Source: JAWLCA01 sp050485905
GTDB lineage: Bacteria > Pseudomonadota > Alphaproteobacteria > Rhodobacterales > Rhodobacteraceae
DNA: 17,022 bases
Assembly: GCA_050485905.1 (NCBI GenBank)
Contig: JBJHCH010000087.1
Coordinates: 1-17,022 of the forward strand
Direction: 5' to 3'
The translations under genes were made by a program, and so were the position numbers. Positions 6,591 through 14,861 of the stretch are shown one piece after another (positions within the stretch are counted from its first letter, which is position 1; every line of letters begins with the position of its first letter). The notes beneath the pieces were generated by a model. That model ran no database searches. It saw nothing but the letters and a program-made list of their open reading frames with translations, and was not told where the DNA came from.

Positions 6591-7958
6591 ATGTCGGGCA
6601 ATCTGACGTTCGAGGCGCTGGCCGAGGCTGTGGACGCGGGGCGGATCGACACCGTGCTGGTCGCAGCCGTCGACATGCAGGGCCGGCTGATGGGCAAGCG
6701 GTTCCATGCCCGCCATTTCGTCGATGGCGCCTGGAAGGAGACGCATTGCTGCAACTACCTGCTGGCCACCGACATCGAGATGATGACCGTGCAAGGCTAC
6801 CGCGCGACTAGCTGGGAAGCGGGGTATGGCGACTATGTGATGAAGCCCGACCTGTCGACCCTGCGCCGCGTGCCCTGGCTTGAGGGCACGGCGCTGGTGC
6901 TCGCCGACCTTCAGGATCACCACACCCACGAGGACGTGCCCCATTCCCCCCGCGCGATCCTGAAGCGGCAGGTGGCGCGGGCCGAGGCGATGGGCTTCAA
7001 GGCGATGATGGCGACCGAACTGGAATTCTTCCTGTTCGAGAAGTCGTTCGATCAGCTGCGCGACGCGAACTACCAGAATCTGCAGACGCTCGGCCGCTAC
7101 AACATCGACTACTCGATCTTTGGCACGACCAAGGAAGAGGACGTGATGCGCGCGATCCGCAACGGCCTGTTCGACGCCGGCATCCCGGTCGAGAACTCCA
7201 AGGGAGAGGCCGAGGCCGGGCAGGAGGAGTTGAATATCCGCTACGCCGACGCGCTGCTGACGGCCGACATGCATTCCATCGTCAAGAACGGCGTGAAGGA
7301 GATCGCCAACCAGCACGGCCGCGCCGCCACCTTCATGGCGAAATACGACCATCGCCGCGCAGGATCGTCCAGCCACGTCCACCAGTCGCTGCAATCGCTG
7401 ACCGGCGAGCCGCTGTTCCACGATCCCGGCAGCGAGCACATGATGTCGGACACCATGCGCCACTACATGGCCGGGCTGCTGGAGCACGCGGCCGCGCTGA
7501 CATATTTCCTCGCCCCCTATGTCAACAGTTACAAGCGTTTCGTGGTCGGCATGTTTGCCCCGACAAAGGCGGTCTGGAGCCTGGATAACCGCACCGCAGG
7601 CTTCCGCGTCTGCGGCGAGAACACCAAGGCGGTGCGCGTCGAATGCCGGATCGGCGGGTCTGACCTGAACCCCTATCTGGCCTGCGCTGCCCTGCTGGCG
7701 GCGGGCCTGGACGGGATCGAGCGGCAGTTGGTGCTGGAGCCACCCATAAGCGGCGATGTCTACGGCAAGGGAGAGGCGCGCGAGGTGCCGAAGACGCTGG
7801 GCGCTGCGGCGGAGCTGATGCGCGGATCGTCCATGCTGCGCGCGGCCTTCGGCGACGAGGTGATCGACCACTACCACCGCGCCGCGCTATGGGAGATCGA
7901 GGAACAGAACCGAGTCGTCACCGACTGGGAAGTGCAGCGCGGCCTGGAACGGGCCTGA
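6591..7958 (+). CDS. Glutamine synthetase-like gamma-glutamyl-amine ligase
   Basis: A 455-aa GS-superfamily ligase. Seen: N-terminal beta-grasp VDMQGRLMGKR (28-37), metal-binding ELEF (143-146), EAEAGQEELNIRYAD (206-220), GSSSHVHQ (258-265), VNSYKRF (311-317), SLDNRTAGFRV (330-340) and RVECRIGGSDLNPYLA (349-364), so the ATP/glutamate machinery is complete. The true-GS segment around FDGSSI, which carries the ammonium-site Asp and Ser, is replaced by NYLLATDIEM (55-64). Family knowledge: enzymes of this GlnT/IpuC/PuuA/GlnA4 type join glutamate to amines or amino alcohols and do not assimilate ammonia. The start at 6591 has AAGGGG six bases upstream (6579-6584); an ATG at 6585 is too close to that site and an ATG at 6546 lies in the hairpin. 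It is followed after 18 bases by the aldehyde dehydrogenase gene. The amine substrate is inferred to be ethanolamine or a close relative. Confidence 0.9.
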   Translation: MSGNLTFEALAEAVDAGRIDTVLVAAVDMQGRLMGKRFHARHFVDGAWKETHCCNYLLATDIEMMTVQGYRATSWEAGYGDYVMKPDLSTLRRVPWLEGTALVLADLQDHHTHEDVPHSPRAILKRQVARAEAMGFKAMMATELEFFLFEKSFDQLRDANYQNLQTLGRYNIDYSIFGTTKEEDVMRAIRNGLFDAGIPVENSKGEAEAGQEELNIRYADALLTADMHSIVKNGVKEIANQHGRAATFMAKYDHRRAGSSSHVHQSLQSLTGEPLFHDPGSEHMMSDTMRHYMAGLLEHAAALTYFLAPYVNSYKRFVVGMFAPTKAVWSLDNRTAGFRVCGENTKAVRVECRIGGSDLNPYLACAALLAAGLDGIERQLVLEPPISGDVYGKGEAREVPKTLGAAAELMRGSSMLRAAFGDEVIDHYHRAALWEIEEQNRVVTDWEVQRGLERA

Positions 7959-7976
7959 CATCCGACCGAGGACACC

Positions 7977-9362
7977 ATGACCAAGATGATCCAGTGCATC
8001 TCGCCCATCGACGGGCGGGTCTATGCCGAACGCCCCGCCCTTCCCTTGGCCGAGGCCGAGGCCGCCGTCGCCCGTGCCCGCGCCGCCCAGACCGTCTGGG
8101 CCGCCCTGCCGCTGGAGGTGCGGATCGCGAAGGTACAGGCCGGCGTCGCGGCGCTGAACGGGATGAGGGACCGCATTGTCGAGGAACTGGCCTGGCAGAT
8201 GGGCCGCCCGACCCGCTATGGCGGCGAGTTGGGCGGCGTGAACGAACGCACCGACTACATGGCCACCATCGCGGCCGAAGCGCTGGCGCCCCTGGTCGCC
8301 GAAAGCTCGGATCGGTTCGAGCGGCGGATCGAGCGGGTGCCCTTTGGTGTGGTCTTCATCGTCGCGCCGTGGAACTACCCCTTCCTGACCGCGATCAACA
8401 CCATCGTGCCTGCGCTGATCGCCGGCAACGCCGTGGTGCTGAAACACGCCAGCCAGACCCTGCTGGCGGGCGAGCGGCTGACCGAGGCGTTCCACGCCGG
8501 CGGTGTCCCGGCCGAGATCTTCCAGAATGTCTGCCTCGACCACGCCACGACCGAGGCGCTGATCGGCCAGCGCGCCTTCGGCTTCGTGAACTTCACGGGG
8601 TCGGTCGGGGGCGGGCAGGCGATGGAACGCGCCGCCGCCGGCACCTTCACCCCCCTGGGGCTGGAACTGGGCGGCAAGGATCCGGGCTATGTGATGGACG
8701 ATGCCGACCTTGATGCGGCGGTCGACGGGCTGATGGACGGCGCGATGTTCAACGCTGGCCAGTGCTGCTGCGGGATCGAGCGGATCTATGTCCACGAAAG
8801 CCTGTATGACGCCTTTGTCGAAAAGGCCATGGCCTGGGTGAACACCCTGAAGCTGGGCAATCCGCTCGACTCTGAGACCACACTCGGCCCGATGGCGAAC
8901 CGCCGCTTTGCCGACACGGTGCGCGCCCAGACGGCCGAGGCCGTGGCGGCAGGTGCCAAGCCGCTGATCGACGCCAGCCGATTTGCCGATGACGGTGGCA
9001 CCTATCTGGCGCCGCAGATCCTGGTGAACGTCGACCATTCCATGCGTGTGATGCGCGAGGAAAGCTTCGGGCCCGTCGTCGGCATCATGAAAGTGAAGGA
9101 CGATACCGAGGCGATCGCACTGATGAACGACTCGCCCTACGGCCTGACCTGTTCGCTCTGGACGAAAGACCCCGAACGCGCCGCGCGGGTGGGTGGGCAG
9201 GTGGAAACCGGCACCGTCTTCATGAACCGCTGCGACTATCTCGACCCCGCGCTCTGCTGGACCGGCTGCAAGGACACCGGCCGCGGCGGCGCGCTGTCGG
9301 TGATCGGCTACCACGCCGTAACCCGGCCGAAATCCTTCCATCTGAAAAAGGTGTTGAAATGA
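7977..9362 (+). CDS. NAD(P)-dependent aldehyde dehydrogenase
   Basis: A 461-aa aldehyde dehydrogenase superfamily member. Seen: PWNYP (131-135), the coenzyme Lys in VVLK (156), FTGS (206-209), the general base Glu230 in LELGGK, and the nucleophile in FNAGQCCC, where Cys264 is the canonical position and is flanked by two more cysteines. EESFGPVVG is the usual late motif. Family knowledge: these enzymes oxidise aldehydes to acids with NAD or NADP in the cytoplasm. The gene sits between a GS-like ligase (18-base gap, GAGGA ribosome site at 7968-7972) and an iron-type alcohol dehydrogenase (4-base ATGA overlap). The inferred substrate is therefore the gamma-glutamyl amino-aldehyde produced by the latter, oxidised to a gamma-glutamyl amino acid. 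The family is broad and motif data alone do not fix the substrate. Confidence 0.92.
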   Translation: MTKMIQCISPIDGRVYAERPALPLAEAEAAVARARAAQTVWAALPLEVRIAKVQAGVAALNGMRDRIVEELAWQMGRPTRYGGELGGVNERTDYMATIAAEALAPLVAESSDRFERRIERVPFGVVFIVAPWNYPFLTAINTIVPALIAGNAVVLKHASQTLLAGERLTEAFHAGGVPAEIFQNVCLDHATTEALIGQRAFGFVNFTGSVGGGQAMERAAAGTFTPLGLELGGKDPGYVMDDADLDAAVDGLMDGAMFNAGQCCCGIERIYVHESLYDAFVEKAMAWVNTLKLGNPLDSETTLGPMANRRFADTVRAQTAEAVAAGAKPLIDASRFADDGGTYLAPQILVNVDHSMRVMREESFGPVVGIMKVKDDTEAIALMNDSPYGLTCSLWTKDPERAARVGGQVETGTVFMNRCDYLDPALCWTGCKDTGRGGALSVIGYHAVTRPKSFHLKKVLK

Positions 9363-10504
9363 TCCCAAAGGCCAACTGGTCTTATCCCACCGCGGTGAAG
9401 TTCGGGGCGGGCCGCATCGCCGAACTGGCCGAGCACTGCATCGCCGCCGGCATCCGCGCGCCGCTTCTGGTGACCGACAAGGCGCTGGCCGCCCTGCCGA
9501 TCACCGCACAGGCGCTGGAGGTTCTGGACGCGGCCGGCCTAGGACGCGCCTTGTTTTCCGAGGTCGATCCCAACCCGCACGAGGGCAACCTGGAGGCCGG
9601 GCTGAAAGCCTTTCGCGAGGGCGGGCATGACGGCGTCGTGGCCTTTGGCGGCGGCTCGGCGCTGGATCTGGGCAAGCTGGTGGCCTTCATGTCCGGCCAG
9701 TCACGCCCGGTCTGGGATTTCGAGGATGTGGGCGACTGGTGGACGCGGGCCGACCCCGACGGCATCGCGCCGATCATCGCTGTGCCGACGACCGCCGGAA
9801 CGGGGTCGGAGGTGGGCCGCGCAGGTGTGCTGACCAACAGCGAAACCCATGTGAAGAAGATCATCTTCCACCCGAAGATCCTGCCCACCGTGACGATCTG
9901 CGACCCCGAACTGACCGTCGGCATGCCGAAGTTCATCACCGCAGGTACCGGGATGGACGCGCTCGCCCATTGCCTGGAGGCCTATTGCAGCCCGCATTAC
10001 CACCCGATGAGCCAGGGCATCGCGCTGGAGGGGATGCGGCTGGTGTTCGAGAACCTGCCCCGCGCCTATGCCGAGCCGCAGGATCTGGAGGCCCGCGCCC
10101 ACATGATGAGCGCGGCCGCCATGGGTGCGGTGGCGTTCCAGAAGGGGTTGGGCGCGATCCATAGCCTCAGCCACCCGGTCGGCGCGATCTACAACACCCA
10201 CCACGGCACCACGAACGCCGTGGTCATGCCGATGGTCCTGCGCTTCAACCGCCCGGCGATCGAGGATCGGATCGAACGCGCCGCGGCCTATCTGGGCATT
10301 GCTGGCGGGTTCGACGGCTTCATGGACCGAATCCTCGCGCTTCGGTCGGACTTGTCGATTCCCGAAAGCCTGAGCGTCATGGGGGTTGAAGCCGCGCGGC
10401 TGGACGAGATGACCGCCATGGCGATGGAAGACCCCAGTTGCGGCGGCAACCCGGTGGAGATGACGGCGGAAAACACCCGGCAGCTTTACGAGGATTGCCT
10501 GTGA
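9359..10504 (+). CDS. Iron-containing (group III) alcohol dehydrogenase
   Basis: A 381-aa Fe-type alcohol dehydrogenase. Seen: NAD-binding GGGSALDLGK (97-106), PTTAGTGSE (143-151), and metal ligands whose spacing matches FucO-type enzymes: Asp200 and His204 in GMDALAHCLEAY, His268 in GAIHSLSH, and His282 in NTHHG. Family knowledge: these enzymes oxidise small primary alcohols or diols with NAD using Fe2+ or Zn2+. Its ATG overlaps the aldehyde dehydrogenase stop as ATGA. An alcohol dehydrogenase paired with an aldehyde dehydrogenase behind an amine ligase points to an amino alcohol: the gamma-glutamyl alcohol would be oxidised here to the aldehyde. It is the last gene of the operon and its 3' end overlaps the end of znuB on the other strand by 19 bases. 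Confidence 0.92.
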   Translation: MIPKANWSYPTAVKFGAGRIAELAEHCIAAGIRAPLLVTDKALAALPITAQALEVLDAAGLGRALFSEVDPNPHEGNLEAGLKAFREGGHDGVVAFGGGSALDLGKLVAFMSGQSRPVWDFEDVGDWWTRADPDGIAPIIAVPTTAGTGSEVGRAGVLTNSETHVKKIIFHPKILPTVTICDPELTVGMPKFITAGTGMDALAHCLEAYCSPHYHPMSQGIALEGMRLVFENLPRAYAEPQDLEARAHMMSAAAMGAVAFQKGLGAIHSLSHPVGAIYNTHHGTTNAVVMPMVLRFNRPAIEDRIERAAAYLGIAGGFDGFMDRILALRSDLSIPESLSVMGVEAARLDEMTAMAMEDPSCGGNPVEMTAENTRQLYEDCL

Positions 10505-11301
10505 CCTGACAGGCGCCGCGCCAGCGGCGCCAGCATCAGCGAGGCGGCAAAGAACAGTGCCGCGATGGCCACGATGCTGGGGCCGGCGGGCGTGTCCCAT
10601 GCCAGCGAGGCGCGCAGCCCCCCCAGCACCGCCAGCCCGCCCAGCCCCACAGCCATCACCGCCATCGCCTCGGGCGTGCGGGCGAGGCTGCGGGCCGCGG
10701 CGGCCGGCACGATCAGCATGGCGGCAATCAGCAGTGCGCCGACCACCTTCAGCGCCACCGCCACCACCACGGCCAGCGCAAGTGTCAGCACCAGCCGCTC
10801 CCGCGCCGGCTGCACGCCAGAGGCGTGGGCCAGATCCTCGGACACCGTCGCGGTCAGCAGACCTGACCAGCGCCAGACCAGCAGCCCCAGCACCGCCGCC
10901 GACCCCGCCGCGATCACCAGCAGATCGCCCCGACTGACCGCCAGAATATCCCCGAACAGATAGGCCGTCAGGTCCACCCGCACATTCGGAAGGAACGATA
11001 CCGCAACAAGGCCAAAGGCCAGCGCGGAATGGGCCAGTACCCCCAGCGTCGTGTCCATCGCCCAGCCTCGCCCGGCCAGTGTCGCCACCGTCATCGCCAT
11101 GATCAGCGCCACGACCAGCGTGCCGGCATAGATCGACAGCGAAAAGCCCAGCGCCAGCGCCACGCCGAGGATCGCGGCATGGGCCGTCGCATCGCCGAAA
11201 TAGGCCATCCGCCGCCAGACCACAAAGCAGCCCAGCGGCCCGGTAGCACAGGCCACCGCCAGCCCGGCCAGCGCCGCGCGAACCAGAAAATCGTCAAGCA
11301 T
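10486..11301 (-). CDS. znuB: Zinc ABC transporter permease ZnuB
   Basis: A 271-aa ABC-3 family permease with about eight membrane spans. Seen: the N-terminal CFVVWRRMAYFGDATAHAAILGVAL segment (25-49, typical ZnuB/MntB), the mid-protein LTAYLFGDILAVS, the late VGALLIAAMLIVPAAAARS and DTPAGPSIV near the C-terminus. Family knowledge: it forms the inner membrane channel for zinc delivered by ZnuA and is powered by ZnuC. The ATG at 11301 gives the family N-terminus MLDDFLVRAALAG and overlaps the end of znuC by 8 bases; a longer reading into znuC is low-complexity and rejected. The stop (10486-10488) lies within the alcohol dehydrogenase coding region on the opposite strand. It is the third gene of the zur-znuC-znuB operon and presumably is repressed by Zur with zinc. 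Confidence 0.93.
   Translation of the reverse strand: MLDDFLVRAALAGLAVACATGPLGCFVVWRRMAYFGDATAHAAILGVALALGFSLSIYAGTLVVALIMAMTVATLAGRGWAMDTTLGVLAHSALAFGLVAVSFLPNVRVDLTAYLFGDILAVSRGDLLVIAAGSAAVLGLLVWRWSGLLTATVSEDLAHASGVQPARERLVLTLALAVVVAVALKVVGALLIAAMLIVPAAAARSLARTPEAMAVMAVGLGGLAVLGGLRASLAWDTPAGPSIVAIAALFFAASLMLAPLARRLSGHRQSS
10512..10531. terminator. GC hairpin at the convergent ends of the alcohol dehydrogenase and znuB genes
   Basis: GGCGCCGC (10512-10519) and GCGGCGCC (10524-10531) form an 8-bp stem with a 4-base loop, 7 bases after the alcohol dehydrogenase stop and inside znuB coding sequence. It could act as a bidirectional stop, but it has no T tract and may simply reflect coding sequence. 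Confidence 0.3.
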
Positions 11302-12055
11302 CCGCGCGTTCCGCCTCGCCGTGATCGTGGGACAGGTGATGCGGATGATCGTGATCGTGGTCGTGGACATGCTGGTAGAGCGCCAGCGCCCCCTGCGTGC
11401 CCAGCCCGAACAGCGCGCGGTATTCCGGCGCGTTCGACACCACCCGGGGCGTGCCCTCGCAGCAGACATGGCCGTTCAGGCACAGCACGCGGTCGGATGC
11501 GCTCATCACCACATGCAGGTCATGGCTGACCATCAGAACGGCGCAACCCGTCTCCTGCCGCACCTCTTCCAGCAGCCGGTAGAAGGCCGCGACGCCGGGC
11601 TGGTCCAAGCCCTGAGTCGGTTCGTCCAGCATCAGGATATCGGGCCGCGACAGCAGCGCGCGGGCCAGCAGAACGCGCTGAAACTGGCCACCTGACAACT
11701 CGGTCATCTGCTGCCGCTCCACCCCCGCCACACCGGTGCGGCACAGCGCCTGCGCGGTTTCCGTGGCGCTGCGCCGAGCGGGCAGCGACAGGAAGCGCGC
11801 CACCGTGATGGGCAGCGCCGGGTCGATATGCAGCCGCTGCGGCACATAGCCAATCTGCAAGCCCGGCGTCTGTGTCACCCGCCCGGTCGCGGCCGGCAGA
11901 ATGCCCAACAGCGCCCGCAACAGCGATGACTTGCCCGATCCGTTCGGGCCGACCACAGTGACGATCTCTCCACGGTCGATGCGGAAATGCACGTCGCGCA
12001 GCACCAGGCCGCTGCCGTAGCTCACCGACAGATGTTCTGCCGAGATCAGGCTCAT
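11294..12055 (-). CDS. znuC: Zinc ABC transporter ATPase ZnuC with His-rich C-terminal tail
   Basis: A 253-aa ABC ATPase. Seen: Walker A GPNGSGKS (36-43), Q-loop near YVPQR (70-74), signature LSGGQ (120-124), Walker B ILMLDE (140-145) and switch His178 in VSHDLHVVM. VCCEGTPRVV (197-206) is typical of zinc/manganese ABC ATPases. Beyond the normal end, residues 229-245 hold nine His alternating with Asp (HVHDHDHDHPHH and SHDH), a cytoplasmic metal-binding tail not needed for ATPase function. The ATG at 12055 overlaps the zur stop as ATGA, and the 3' end overlaps znuB by 8 bases. Family knowledge: energises ZnuB to import zinc. The tail may sense or buffer incoming zinc; this is inference. Confidence 0.94.
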   Translation of the reverse strand: MSLISAEHLSVSYGSGLVLRDVHFRIDRGEIVTVVGPNGSGKSSLLRALLGILPAATGRVTQTPGLQIGYVPQRLHIDPALPITVARFLSLPARRSATETAQALCRTGVAGVERQQMTELSGGQFQRVLLARALLSRPDILMLDEPTQGLDQPGVAAFYRLLEEVRQETGCAVLMVSHDLHVVMSASDRVLCLNGHVCCEGTPRVVSNAPEYRALFGLGTQGALALYQHVHDHDHDHPHHLSHDHGEAERADA

Positions 12056-12549
12056 GCCGCCGCCTGCTTGCAGGCGGGGCACAGACCCTGCGCCTCGACG
12101 GTCGCGCGCTCGACGGCGAAACCGACCTCCGCCGCCGCAGCCTCGACCGCCGTGCGCACCCGCACGCCCGGCGCCTCCGCCACGGCATCGCAGGTGCGGC
12201 AGATCAGGAACACGGGCTGATGCGCCTCGCCTGGGTGCATGCAGGCGGCAAAAGCGTTGAGCCGGCGGATACGATGGACCAGCCCCTGCTCGACCAGAAA
12301 ATCCAGCGCACGGTAGACCACAGGCGGCTGCTTGCCGAACCCGTCGGCCGCCAGCCGCTCCAGAACCTCATAGGCGCCCATCGCGCGGTGCGCCTCCAGA
12401 AGTATCTCAAGCGTGCGCCGGCGCACCGGGGTCAGCCGCACGCCGCGGCCGTCCAGCAGCCGCTCGACCCGCGTCAGAACCCCCTCGGCGCAATCGTCGT
12501 GATCGTGCGTCGAAAAGGCCAGCGCGGCCGGCGCGGGGGTCTCGTTCAT
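12052..12549 (-). CDS. zur: Zinc uptake regulator Zur (Fur family)
   Basis: A 165-aa Fur-family repressor. Seen: N-terminal winged-helix region with RLTPVRRRTLEILL (38-51) and the recognition segment PPVVYRALDFLVEQGLVHRI (75-94), then MHPGEAHQPVFLICRTC with Cys117/Cys120 and LCPAC with Cys157/Cys160, the paired CxxC structural zinc site. Family knowledge: Zur with zinc represses zinc uptake genes. The start was set at the ATG at 12549 because AGGAG (12556-12560) is six bases upstream; an ATG at 12555 touches that site. An unusual HDHDDC stretch lies near the N-terminus (15-20). zur is first in the operon with znuC and znuB and diverges from znuA, so autoregulation through the palindromes at 12588-12636 is likely. 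Identity as Zur over Fur or PerR rests mainly on context and the paired CxxC. Confidence 0.93.
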   Translation of the reverse strand: MNETPAPAALAFSTHDHDDCAEGVLTRVERLLDGRGVRLTPVRRRTLEILLEAHRAMGAYEVLERLAADGFGKQPPVVYRALDFLVEQGLVHRIRRLNAFAACMHPGEAHQPVFLICRTCDAVAEAPGVRVRTAVEAAAAEVGFAVERATVEAQGLCPACKQAAA

Positions 12550-12560
12550 TGCCATCTCCT

Positions 12561-12578
12561 GACCGGCAGGGGCCGGTC
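12561..12578 (-). other. Hairpin in the zur leader
   Basis: GACCGGC (12561-12567) and GCCGGTC (12572-12578) form a 7-bp stem with a 4-base loop immediately ahead of the zur ribosome site (12556-12560). It may affect zur translation; nothing else supports a function. Confidence 0.25.
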
Positions 12579-12582
12579 GCGC

Positions 12583-12609
12583 TTGACATGTGATAGTATT
12601 ACATAAGAT
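12583..12609 (+). promoter_or_regulatory. Candidate znuA promoter
   Basis: TTGACA (12583-12588) is a perfect -35 match and TAAGAT (12604-12609) a partial -10 match at a short 15-base spacing. The first Zur-like box lies across the spacer, the expected place for zinc-dependent repression. Confidence 0.4.
12588..12604. promoter_or_regulatory. Zur box 1
   Basis: ATGTGATA-G-TATTACAT is a 17-bp palindrome with one mismatched pair, close to the TGTTATA-N-TATAACA-type Zur operators described in alphaproteobacteria (12 of 14 outer positions by eye). It lies between the divergent zur and znuA genes, 46 bases before the znuA start. Confidence 0.7.
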
Positions 12610-12621
12610 ACGGGCTTCCGA

Positions 12622-12636
12622 AGTTACAAGATAACT
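12622..12636. promoter_or_regulatory. Zur box 2 (weaker)
   Basis: AGTTA-CAAGA-TAACT is a 15-bp inverted repeat matching about 10 of 14 positions of the same Zur operator pattern. Its centre is 33 bp from the centre of box 1, about three helical turns, placing both on one face of the DNA. It lies in the znuA leader, ending just before the AGGAG at 12639-12643. Confidence 0.5.
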
Positions 12637-12649
12637 ACAGGAGAAGTCC

Positions 12650-13795
<1,146 letters not shown>

Positions 13796-13799
13796 CCGG

Positions 13800-14861
13800 C
13801 TAGCGCAGCCGCGCTTCGGTCTTTGCGTCGAACAGGAACATCGTGTCCGGGGCGGGCGTCAACCCGATCCGGGCACCCGGCGCCAGAACCACCGCCTCGC
13901 CGGCCTCGACGATCAGCTTCTCGCCGGTCGCAACGGCAGTGGCGTGGACATAGGACACGCCGCCCAGCGCCTCGGTCATCTCGACCAGATGGCTGTCGCC
14001 CTCGACGACCTGCAGATGCTGCGGACGAACGCCCACCGTCACCGCCATGCCCGCCGCCGGCAGTGAGACCGAAACGGGGATCGGCTCCCCGCCCAGCCCC
14101 TTGACCGTCACCGTACCCTGCCCAGCCTGTCCGGCCAGGAAATTCATCGCGGGCGATCCGATGAAGCCCGCCACAAAGCGGTTGTCGGGGTCGCGGTAGA
14201 GGTCAAGCGGCGCGCCCACCTGCTCCACCTTGCCTGCGCGCAGCACCACAATCTTGTCGGCCAGCGTCATCGCCTCGACCTGATCGTGGGTGACATAGAT
14301 CATGGTCGCACCGATCTCGCGGTGCAGGCGCGCGATCTCCACCCGCATCTCCACCCGCAACTCTGCGTCGAGATTCGACAGCGGCTCATCGAACAGGAAC
14401 ACCTCTGGCCCCCGCACGATCGCCCGGCCGATTGCGACCCGCTGCCGCTGTCCGCCCGACAAAGCCTTGGGCTTGCGGTCTAGCAACTCGTTGAGCCTCA
14501 GGATCTGCGCCGCCTCGCCGACCTTGCGCGCAATCTCGGCCTTGCTGACGCCGTTCATCTTCAGCCCGAAGCCCATGTTCTGGGCCACGGTCATGTGCGG
14601 ATAAAGCGCATAGGTCTGGAACACCATCGCCACGCCGCGTTCAGACGGGTCAAGCCGCGTGACATCACGCGCACCGATGTTGATGGCACCGGCGCTGGTT
14701 TCCTCCAGCCCCGCGACCATGCGCAGCAGGGTCGATTTCCCGCAGCCCGAGGGGCCGACGAAGACGCAGAACTCCCCGTCCTCGATGCTCAAATCCACCC
14801 CGTGGATCACCTGAACGTCGCCGTATTGCTTCACGACCTTCTGCAGCGTCACGCCTGTCAT
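13800..14861 (-). CDS. MalK/UgpC-type carbohydrate ABC transporter ATPase
   Basis: A 353-aa ABC ATPase of the sugar-importer class. Seen: Walker A GPSGCGKS (36-43), Q-loop Gln82 in FQTYALYPHM, signature LSGGQ (134-138), Walker B VFLFDE (154-159), switch His192 in THDQVEAMTLAD, and a C-terminal TOBE/OB-fold region (about 235-353) that is characteristic of MalK/UgpC/MsmK. Family knowledge: it powers uptake of sugars, polyols or glycerol phosphates through two MalF/MalG-type permeases, none of which is in the window. Its ATG overlaps the IclR stop as ATGA, with GGGGGAG just upstream. It is convergent with znuA (4-base gap). The divergent sugar-binding protein gene at 15768 is the likely partner. 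The symbol is left blank because substrate is unknown. Confidence 0.93.
   Translation of the reverse strand: MTGVTLQKVVKQYGDVQVIHGVDLSIEDGEFCVFVGPSGCGKSTLLRMVAGLEETSAGAINIGARDVTRLDPSERGVAMVFQTYALYPHMTVAQNMGFGLKMNGVSKAEIARKVGEAAQILRLNELLDRKPKALSGGQRQRVAIGRAIVRGPEVFLFDEPLSNLDAELRVEMRVEIARLHREIGATMIYVTHDQVEAMTLADKIVVLRAGKVEQVGAPLDLYRDPDNRFVAGFIGSPAMNFLAGQAGQGTVTVKGLGGEPIPVSVSLPAAGMAVTVGVRPQHLQVVEGDSHLVEMTEALGGVSYVHATAVATGEKLIVEAGEAVVLAPGARIGLTPAPDTMFLFDAKTEARLR

Noticed and set aside
7887..9368. 493-codon minus-strand frame opposite the aldehyde dehydrogenase gene
   Set aside because: Antisense shadow rich in His, Gly and Gln; the plus strand carries all aldehyde dehydrogenase catalytic motifs.
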